19,708 nt of DNA from contig JAQGOX010000425.1 of the NCBI GenBank assembly GCA_028293365.1, forward strand, positions 1 to 19,708, written 5' to 3'. The notes below the pieces were generated by a model that was not told the DNA's origin, did no database searches, and saw only the letters and a program-made list of their open reading frames with translations. Shown here piece by piece: positions 1-6,061 of the stretch. Both the position numbers and the translations under genes were made by a program. Every line of letters begins with the position of its first letter. Within the stretch, counting starts at the first letter, position 1. This DNA comes from Verrucomicrobiales bacterium (GTDB lineage Bacteria > Verrucomicrobiota > Verrucomicrobiia > Limisphaerales > SXQI01).

Positions 1-903
1 GGACAGACGCAGGGTATTGCCTGGGGCGACTATGATAATGACGGGTATCTCGATCTCTTTGTGGCCAATATAGGTCAGAAAAATTTTCTCTATCATAACG
101 AAAGAAATGGGACGTTCACGAAGATTACTGCGGGTGCGATTGTGAACGACGTGGCACAGTTCTATGGGTGCGTGTGGGCCGATTTCGATAATGACGGGTG
201 GCTCGATCTTTACGTTACAGCCTCTGGGGCGAATAGCGCTCTCTACCACAACAACGGCGATGGAACCTTTACCAGAATTCAAGCTGGAAGTGTTACGAAC
301 GAAAAAAGCGAGGGATACGGTGTGATGGTGGCGGATTATGATAATAACGGTTTTCCCGATATTTTTGTCCCGAATTTTCCGAACCTTAATTGTTTTCTTT
401 ACCGAAACAATGGGAATAGCAATAACTGGCTGACAGTGCGTTGCAAGGGAACTGTTTCAAACGCGGCAGCAATCGGAGCGAAGGTGCGGGTTACGGCAAC
501 GATTGGTGGACGGACTATCTCGCAATTGCGCGAGATTTCCGGCGGTCACGGTCTTGCAGCGCAAAACGCCCTCGAAGCGGAATTTGGACTGGGTGATGCG
601 GCTCGGGCAGAGCTTGTTCAGATCGAATGGCCGTCTGGGATTACGCAGCAGTTAACGAACGTTTTCTCCAGGCAAATCCTCACCATCAAAGAACCATCGC
701 GTGTTTCTGTATCTGCCGGATCGGCTACAAGCATCGTGCTTGATTTGAAGACGACGCGGAATAAGGAAGCCATTCTGCAGAGTTCGCTGGATTTGCGGGT
801 GTGGCAGGATTCGTTCAGCGTGACAAATCTGACAGGCTCTGTTGCGATTACAAATGACACGCGACCTGAAACGACGTTTTTTCGTGTCGTTGAGCGACCA
901 TGA
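1..903 (+). CDS. FG-GAP/VCBS repeat protein with ASPIC/UnbV domain, 3' part
   Basis: The reading frame is open from base 1, so this is the C-terminal 300 residues of a larger protein whose start lies upstream. Three calcium-loop-type FG-GAP/VCBS units are visible (DYDNDGYLDLFVAN, DFDNDGWLDLYVT, DYDNNGFPDIFVPN), so at least part of a beta-propeller is present. They are followed by an ASPIC/UnbV domain (about fragment residues 140-240; WLTVRCKGTVSN, GAKVRVTA, WPSGITQ). The last 60 or so residues form a separate module with S-DLRVW and a terminal FFRVVERP, resembling the end of the LamG protein at 6062-8767. Such proteins are normally exported and thought to act in surface binding or adhesion; no enzymatic role can be assigned. 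The stop codon overlaps the ATG of the sigma factor gene (ATGA), implying translational coupling. Domain recognition is firm; function is inferred. Confidence 0.85.
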   Translation, partial: GQTQGIAWGDYDNDGYLDLFVANIGQKNFLYHNERNGTFTKITAGAIVNDVAQFYGCVWADFDNDGWLDLYVTASGANSALYHNNGDGTFTRIQAGSVTNEKSEGYGVMVADYDNNGFPDIFVPNFPNLNCFLYRNNGNSNNWLTVRCKGTVSNAAAIGAKVRVTATIGGRTISQLREISGGHGLAAQNALEAEFGLGDAARAELVQIEWPSGITQQLTNVFSRQILTIKEPSRVSVSAGSATSIVLDLKTTRNKEAILQSSLDLRVWQDSFSVTNLTGSVAITNDTRPETTFFRVVERP

Positions 904-2276
904 ATATTGCCGCAAACGCACTTGAGCACACCGGGCAGATGGGTGGTGAAGCTGCCTGTTCCGGGCGGGAACAGCCGTGTCCCGATGCCGATTTATTACG
1001 TGCCTACGTTACCGAACGAAATGAACATGCCTTCACAACGCTGGTTCGGCGTCATTGGTCCCTGGTCTATGGAGTCGCCTATCGAAGAACCGGAAATGCG
1101 GCTCTGGCGCAGGACATCACGCAGGCCGTATTTATTTTGCTCAACCGCAAATGCGCGGATTTTTCGAACGGAACAATTTTAGTGGGCTGGCTTTTCCGCA
1201 CGGCGATGTTCACAACCAGGAATGTGCTGAAAATTGAAGCCCGCCGAAAGGAGAGGGAAGAACGGGCGGCTTTAGAATTTGATGCAAACGAAGCGACTCC
1301 GGTTCGTGTATGGGAAGTTATATCGAAGCACTTGGATGAAGGGTTGGCTGCTCTTTCCCCGGTGGATCGCGCCGCGTTAATTCTGCGTTTTTTGGAGGAG
1401 CGTTCTTTTCGGGAAGTGGGGGAGGCGCTTGGCTTGAACGAAAACGGTGCGCGGCAGCGGGCACTTCGGGCACTGGAGCGATTGCGCCAGTTTTTCCGCA
1501 AGCGCGGAATTGTCTATCCCGTCGCCTTGCTGGCGATGGCTTTCGCTGCTAAAGCGGGAGAGTGCATACCAGTTTTGAAGTTCGATTCGATGGAGGCGCG
1601 GGAACTTGCGGATGCAGTATTAGACCAGACAAAACACCGAAGAATTCGAATCACCGCCAGCGCCGTTTCGGTCATGGTCCTCATTTTGTTATTTGGACTT
1701 TTCGCTGTTCGTCGGGAAAGTCAGATCGAATTAATTGCCAGAAGACGTGCCATTGAAGCGGTGGATATGGCCCTCTGGCGTGGAGACGGAACCGCTTTTG
1801 CCTCATCAATTAGTTTTGGGAAGGCTGATCCGGCGCGTGCGCGTGCGGCACTGGCTCAGTATTGTATGGCTTTTTGCGGGCTTCGTCGTTCATTTGATTT
1901 GCGGTTCGACGAGGCGGGTGGGGGATGGATCGGAGCCTTGCGACTGCTTGCGCTAATGGCTGGGGAGCGAATGCGAGAGCAACCAACGAGAATTGGCAAA
2001 GATCACGCGATCGATAGAATTGTTCCAGGATATTCCATGCATCTCGTGCGCGAAAACAACGCATGGAGATGGGAACTTTTTGAGAAACAGACAGAGGAAC
2101 AGGCGGAGCGCTTTTTAAGGGAGATCGAGCGACAAGCGAAAATCCTCAAACAACTCAGTCAGCGAGCGGAAGCCGGAGAATTCAACGGGGCGGGTGACAT
2201 GGCGAAGGCGATACTCTCTGGGGTGTCTGGAGATGGGCACCAGGCAAACGCAAACGCAGTTACCGATTCGCAATGA
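900..2276 (+). CDS. ECF-type sigma-70 factor with membrane-spanning C-terminal extension
   Basis: Residues about 30-118 match sigma region 2 (DLLRAYVTERNEHAFTTLV, the QDITQAVFILL stretch, GWLFRTA) and 145-200 match region 4 (LSPVDRAALILRF, SFREVGEALGLNENGARQRA helix-turn-helix). It should therefore direct RNA polymerase to a specific promoter set. Unlike a plain ECF factor of about 180 residues, this 458-residue protein continues with a probable transmembrane helix at 251-270 (ITASAVSVMVLILLFGLFAV) flanked by arginines, then about 190 residues ending in a charged helical tail. The segment around 375-395 (MHLVRENNAWRWELFE) looks faintly SnoaL/NTF2-like, a weak suggestion only. No separate anti-sigma gene is adjacent in the window, so the tethered domain may do the sensing. 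The start codon overlaps the stop of the FG-GAP/ASPIC gene. Confidence 0.85.
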   Translation: MNIAANALEHTGQMGGEAACSGREQPCPDADLLRAYVTERNEHAFTTLVRRHWSLVYGVAYRRTGNAALAQDITQAVFILLNRKCADFSNGTILVGWLFRTAMFTTRNVLKIEARRKEREERAALEFDANEATPVRVWEVISKHLDEGLAALSPVDRAALILRFLEERSFREVGEALGLNENGARQRALRALERLRQFFRKRGIVYPVALLAMAFAAKAGECIPVLKFDSMEARELADAVLDQTKHRRIRITASAVSVMVLILLFGLFAVRRESQIELIARRRAIEAVDMALWRGDGTAFASSISFGKADPARARAALAQYCMAFCGLRRSFDLRFDEAGGGWIGALRLLALMAGERMREQPTRIGKDHAIDRIVPGYSMHLVRENNAWRWELFEKQTEEQAERFLREIERQAKILKQLSQRAEAGEFNGAGDMAKAILSGVSGDGHQANANAVTDSQ

Positions 2277-2277
2277 G

Positions 2278-2303
2278 GCGAAAATGGGCTTCGCAACTTT
2301 TTT
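2278..2303 (+). terminator. probable intrinsic terminator of the sigma factor gene
   Basis: A 5-bp stem GCGAA/TTCGC with a 7-nt loop (2278-2294) starts two bases after the sigma factor stop and is followed by AAC and six T residues. A second T-run follows at 2312-2317. The stem is short, but its position between two convergent genes fits termination on the plus strand. Confidence 0.45.
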
Positions 2304-2316
2304 ACTGGCAATTTTT

Positions 2317-3225
2317 TCAGGATTTTTGCGCCATGATCCAAAACGCCCGAATCCAATTATTCCATTTGGGCGCGAGAACATCGATACGGTCGAAACCGGA
2401 CGCTTTTAATTCCTGAAGCAACTCTTTTCGGTGAAATCCAATTTCGTGAGTTTTGGAAAGGCGCGAAACACGGTAGCTAATGAACGTATGCAATACGTTG
2501 GGTTCATTGGCGAGAAGAAGCCAGCCACCTTTTTTGAGCAGCTTTGAAGAGGCCTGAAGGGATTTCCGCCAGTCGTAGGCGTGGTGCAAAGCCTCGTACA
2601 CGTAGACTGCATCAAACGTTCCGCGAGCGCCCGGTATGTTATCCACAGATTCCATGGGCTCGGCCAGAAAACTGAGTTGTCCTTTAGCCTGTTTGCACGC
2701 GAGCGCGGCGACTTTTTCCTTGGCCCAGTTGATTTCAATCGGAGAAATGCTTGTGCCGACCACGGAGTAGCCGGCTGTCGCGAGAAATTCAGCCATCCAA
2801 CCACAGCCACAACCCATTTCCAGTAGTTTCTGCGGCGGACGGACTCCGGCGGATTCCAGCATTCGATAGAGCTGATTGAATTGCGCCATGTACCGGGTGG
2901 AGTTTTTCGCTCCCCACAGTGGCTTCGTAGAACATGCCACCCGGGCTTGTTCGACGGAATAGCCGGGCAGGGATTTCGTGTAATTTATCTCGTTCTCGTA
3001 GGCTTTGGACTGATCCTCAAATTTCGGAGGAAAAATGTGGTCGGAATAATCTTTCAGAATGATATATCCACCGCACCAAAGTTTGTCCCATTTCGTTAAC
3101 GGCATTTCCCACTGGAGCGCGTTTTGTTCCCATAGTTCCCGGCCTCGTTTCATTAATGGCGAGGCGGACAAGGTGCGGGCCAGTCTTCTCATGGGGCTTT
3201 TTTTGCTTTGAACAATCTCCGTCAT
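2317..3225 (-). CDS. class I SAM-dependent methyltransferase
   Basis: A 302-residue protein with a Rossmann-type methyltransferase fold. Motif I is LLEMGCGCGWMAEFL (134-148), the glycine-rich SAM-binding loop. An acidic stretch and FDAVYVYEALHH (204-215) correspond to motif II/post-II, and LLKKGGWLLLANEP (229-242) to motif III. The N-terminal 120 residues are not a recognisable domain and include WEMPLTKWDKLWCGGYIILKDY. Proteins of this general type often methylate sugars, lipids or small metabolites, but the substrate cannot be told from sequence. It starts at ATG with AGGAG about 13 bases upstream, a rather long spacing. It lies 69 bases downstream of the LysR gene on the same strand and converges on the sigma factor gene. 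Confidence 0.85.
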   Translation of the reverse strand: MTEIVQSKKSPMRRLARTLSASPLMKRGRELWEQNALQWEMPLTKWDKLWCGGYIILKDYSDHIFPPKFEDQSKAYENEINYTKSLPGYSVEQARVACSTKPLWGAKNSTRYMAQFNQLYRMLESAGVRPPQKLLEMGCGCGWMAEFLATAGYSVVGTSISPIEINWAKEKVAALACKQAKGQLSFLAEPMESVDNIPGARGTFDAVYVYEALHHAYDWRKSLQASSKLLKKGGWLLLANEPNVLHTFISYRVSRLSKTHEIGFHRKELLQELKASGFDRIDVLAPKWNNWIRAFWIMAQKS

Positions 3226-3294
3226 AAAATGGAATGCGCTCCTGAGTCATATTCGTGACGCGTCCACCCCATGGGAATCAAGGCAGAGTCCGCC

Positions 3295-4182
3295 CTATCG
3301 GGGTGCGTCACCCTTGAGGGTGGCGATGAATTGCTTCATCGCGGGTGAAAGCATTTTGTTCTTCTTGTAAATGGCGGCAAGGGGACGGAAAAACTCGCCA
3401 TCTTGAAGTTCGAGCTGAATCAGGGTTTGCTTCGTGACTTCCTGAACGATAGTCGCCTGGGGTACTATTGATATCCCAGCGTCAATTTCGACCGCCCGTT
3501 TGACGGTTTCGATATTGTCGAATTCCATCACGTTATCCACCTCCACGCGGTGATCTTTTAGGATTTTGTCGATTGCCTTGCGCGTGGGTATATCCGGCTC
3601 GAATCCGATAAATTTTTGTCCGGCCAGATTTTTTAATGGGATACTTTTGAGTTTCGCAAAGGGATGCTGCGGATGGCAAATGATGACGAGCTTATCTTTC
3701 CGCAACGCGATAATTTCAACCTTTGAATCTTTGATCGGATAAGCGACTAATCCGATATCAACAACATTCCCGCTAACGTCATCGTAGACTTCGTTGGAGC
3801 GGCTATATTCGACATGCACATTGACGGTCGGATACAACTTCAGGAACTTCTTCATGTATGGCGGCAGGTCATGCAGGCCGATGCTGTAAATCGTGGCGAC
3901 ACGAATGGTGCCTGAAATGATATCTTTGATCTCCTGCAGTTTGCTGTGCAGAGAGTCATAGGTTTGGATGATCTGCTTGCTAAACTCGTAAAGAATCTGT
4001 CCTTCACGGGTGAGGCGGAATTTTTTCTTGCTCCGTTCGATTAACAACGACTTGAACACCCGTTCAAGCGAACTGATTTGCTGGCTTACAGCGGACTGGG
4101 TGATCTGATTGATCTGCGCTGCTTTGGTAAAACTCTCCGTTTCGGAAAGGTCACAAAAAACTTTTAAACTCTCAATTTGCAT
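3295..4182 (-). CDS. LysR-type transcriptional regulator (CysB/CysL-like)
   Basis: Full-length (295 residues) LysR-family regulator. The N-terminal winged helix-turn-helix lies at about 3-60: ESLKVFCDLSETESFTKAA then QSAVSQQISSLE, the classic recognition helix. A linker helix precedes the two-lobed co-inducer-binding domain from about 90 (GTIRVATIYSIGLHDLPPYM), which holds the usual GNVVDIGLV strand and an EIDAGISIVPQ signature near the end. By eye the closest group is the CysL/CysB-like one, often linked to sulfur metabolism, but no sulfur gene is adjacent here. LysR genes often diverge from their targets; this one instead sits between a histidine kinase and a methyltransferase, all on the minus strand. 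No strong Shine-Dalgarno is visible before the ATG. Confidence 0.93.
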   Translation of the reverse strand: MQIESLKVFCDLSETESFTKAAQINQITQSAVSQQISSLERVFKSLLIERSKKKFRLTREGQILYEFSKQIIQTYDSLHSKLQEIKDIISGTIRVATIYSIGLHDLPPYMKKFLKLYPTVNVHVEYSRSNEVYDDVSGNVVDIGLVAYPIKDSKVEIIALRKDKLVIICHPQHPFAKLKSIPLKNLAGQKFIGFEPDIPTRKAIDKILKDHRVEVDNVMEFDNIETVKRAVEIDAGISIVPQATIVQEVTKQTLIQLELQDGEFFRPLAAIYKKNKMLSPAMKQFIATLKGDAPR

Positions 4183-4220
4183 GTCTTACAAGTGAAAAGG
4201 AAAAAACGATTCAGTGTCAA
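4183..4220 (-). promoter_or_regulatory. candidate promoter of the LysR gene
   Basis: On the minus strand an exact TTGACA hexamer (4220 to 4215) lies 33 bases before the LysR ATG. At 17-nt spacing the next hexamer is TTTCAC, a poor -10 match, so this would be a weak or activator-dependent promoter. No run of T residues suggesting termination of the kinase transcript was found in the 84-base gap. Confidence 0.3.
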
Positions 4221-4266
4221 ATTTATGTGGGGCTTGCCTGCAAGATTTTCGTTTTCGCGGGAGCGG

Positions 4267-5805
4267 TTATGTGGCGAGGATCTGTTTTACCTTGGTGAGC
4301 AAATCTTGCGCAGTGAATGGTTTTTGCAGGTAGGCCTGGTCATCTTCGCTGCCACCGGATCGCATGAATCCACTGGCGCAGATAATCCTGATTTCCGGAT
4401 CGATGGCACGCAGTTTTTCAATTACCTCGCGCCCGCTCATTTGAGGCATTACAAGGTCGGTAATCACCAGATCGATTTTTCCCGCGCAATTTTTAAAAGT
4501 TTCCAGTGCGCTCAGACCATTGCTGGCAGTAAAAACCCGATATCCATAGGATGAAAGCACCATTTCTCCCAGAGTGAGAATGACATCTTCATCATCGATC
4601 ACGAGGATAGTTTGCGTCCCGGTCAGATCTTTGGACGGAGCCAGGTGATCCTTAACGATTCGTTTAATAGCCGGCAGATAAATTCGGACGGCGGTTCCTT
4701 CGCCGAGCACACTTGAAATAGCCACGCTGCCACTGTGATTGGTCACGATGCCGTATACCCAGGCGAGACCCAATCCTCGATTGGAGGGATTGTTTTTCGT
4801 GGTGAAAAAGGGTTCAAACACACGTGTGAGAATATCGGAGGGAATCCCGCGCCCGTTATCCTCGAATTCGATGCAAACATAACTGCCCGGCTGAACCTGG
4901 ATGTTCCCATCTTTGCAGGGATCGCTGAAATCCTTATTGCATGTGGAAACCGTGATGCGCCCGTTATTCCCGACGGCCTGGACCGCGTTTTCCAGAACTT
5001 TCAGGAATGCCTGTTGCATTTTGGCTTCTTCGAAATTCGCCGTGTAGAGTTTATTTTCGAGCTGAAGGTTCCAGTGGATATTCGGATTTTGCGACGCCTT
5101 GAATAACTCGACAGTCCGTCTCACCAGTTGATTGATGTTACCCGCTAACTGTGCGCGCACATCTTTTTCCTGCCGGCTGAACGAAGCGAGATCGTGGGCT
5201 ATTTCGGCCGCTTTTTCCGCCGACTTTTCGATCTCAAGCAATGAATTTCGCCAGGGATTAGTCGATTCGATGCGTCCGAGTATGTGCGAAGTGTGGCCGA
5301 GGATGCTGGTCAGCGCGTTATTAAAATCGAGGGCGACACTACGGCTTAGCTGTAAAGCGCAATCCAGTTTCTGTTTATGGGCGGTGACAGCCTCGTACGA
5401 TGATTCGCCATTTCGTGCGGTAGTGGAGGGAATGAGGTGGGAAGATCCGCCGCCCCCTTTCGGATCGATTCGTTCTTTCGGGAAAATCTGGATCAAAAAA
5501 TTAGTTTGATCCTCTTTTTGAATCGAGCAGATGTTCGTGGTGAACGGAAGGATTTCACCGGTTTTTGTTCGGAGCTTTACTTCAACCGCGGGCACCGGCT
5601 TTTGTTGCCAGTGTTGGAGAAATTCTTCGGCCGTAGTTCCGTTATCCTCAGGCCAAATGGTGCCTGAAAGCAAGGCGGTCGCTTCGGCACTCAGGCCAAA
5701 AAGGTTCTTCGCGCCAGCGCTGAACCTCCGAATCCGTCCGGAATTGTCCACCAGCAGCACCGGCCACGCTGCATTTTCAAACAGAAATACGAGTTCAGAC
5801 TTCAT
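4267..5805 (-). CDS. hybrid sensor histidine kinase (PAS-HisKA-HATPase-receiver) lacking the H-box histidine
   Basis: Numbered from the ATG at 5805 (a TTG one codon earlier is also possible), this 512-residue protein has an N-terminal PAS domain (about 1-110; VLLVDNSGRIRRFS), a dimerisation helix pair (about 140-215), and a HATPase domain with N-box VLENAVQAV, G1 EDNGRGIP, F-box FEPFFTTK and G2 RGLGLAW. A C-terminal receiver follows, with acidic pair DD at 404-405, phosphoacceptor D450 in VITDLVMP and K495 in LQKPF. No transmembrane helix is seen, so it is probably cytoplasmic. The H-box normally reads AHDFNN; here it is ALDFNN with L159 (codon CTC at 5331-5329), so ordinary autophosphorylation should fail unless another histidine (H171 or H174 on the same helix) substitutes. 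It lies 84 bases upstream of the LysR gene on the same strand. Architecture is certain; activity is uncertain. Confidence 0.92.
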   Translation of the reverse strand: MKSELVFLFENAAWPVLLVDNSGRIRRFSAGAKNLFGLSAEATALLSGTIWPEDNGTTAEEFLQHWQQKPVPAVEVKLRTKTGEILPFTTNICSIQKEDQTNFLIQIFPKERIDPKGGGGSSHLIPSTTARNGESSYEAVTAHKQKLDCALQLSRSVALDFNNALTSILGHTSHILGRIESTNPWRNSLLEIEKSAEKAAEIAHDLASFSRQEKDVRAQLAGNINQLVRRTVELFKASQNPNIHWNLQLENKLYTANFEEAKMQQAFLKVLENAVQAVGNNGRITVSTCNKDFSDPCKDGNIQVQPGSYVCIEFEDNGRGIPSDILTRVFEPFFTTKNNPSNRGLGLAWVYGIVTNHSGSVAISSVLGEGTAVRIYLPAIKRIVKDHLAPSKDLTGTQTILVIDDEDVILTLGEMVLSSYGYRVFTASNGLSALETFKNCAGKIDLVITDLVMPQMSGREVIEKLRAIDPEIRIICASGFMRSGGSEDDQAYLQKPFTAQDLLTKVKQILAT

Positions 5806-5808
5806 CAA

Positions 5809-6006
5809 CTAAGGATTACAAGGTAAAGGCCGAGACTTCTTTCTCAACAAGAATCTGCGTTTAGCTTGAAATCCGTCACCGGATACCACTATTTGGCGGC
5901 GTGCCAGGTTGAAAACCAAATCAGATGGCGGTTGATCCGCAGGTTTCTGTGCAAAACAACCGGTTGAGGAAGGCGCCGAATGCCCGATTGATTTCACGAC
6001 GGAACA
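5809..6006 (+). ncRNA. possible small RNA upstream of an orphan terminator
   Basis: The gap between the kinase start and the LamG stop has no convincing ORF. On the plus strand it ends in a strong intrinsic terminator although no plus-strand gene lies upstream. Within it AAACC (around 5913) can pair with GGTTT (around 5942), enclosing a bulged hairpin TGGCGG/CCGCA with a TTGAT loop; CAACCGGTTG at about 5957 is self-complementary. I recognise no known RNA family and found no clear promoter. The same bases could simply be the kinase leader on the other strand. Confidence 0.2.
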
Positions 6007-6046
6007 GGCGGGGGTGGCGCTCTAGTCACCACCCCCCGGTTTTTTT
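6007..6046 (+). terminator. strong hairpin with T-tract, plus-strand orientation
   Basis: GGGGGTGG (6010-6017) pairs with CCACCCCC (6029-6036) around an 11-nt loop, followed by GG and seven T residues (6040-6046). The T-tract is on the plus strand, whereas both neighbouring genes run on the minus strand. In the direction of LamG transcription the hairpin is preceded by an A-tract but not followed by a T-tract, so it is a poor intrinsic terminator for that gene, though it might still stall or stabilise that transcript. Confidence 0.55.
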
Positions 6047-6061
6047 CATCAACGACTCCAA

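Noticed and set aside
3299..3321. Overlapping GGGTG/CACCC and CACCCT/AGGGTG hairpins at the end of the LysR gene as a terminator.
   Set aside because: They lie within the coding end, one has a two-base loop, and no T-tract follows on the minus strand.
5880..5906. Minus-strand TGGCACG resembling a sigma-54 -24 element before the histidine kinase.
   Set aside because: At the required distance there is no TTGC -12 element, so the match is probably chance.
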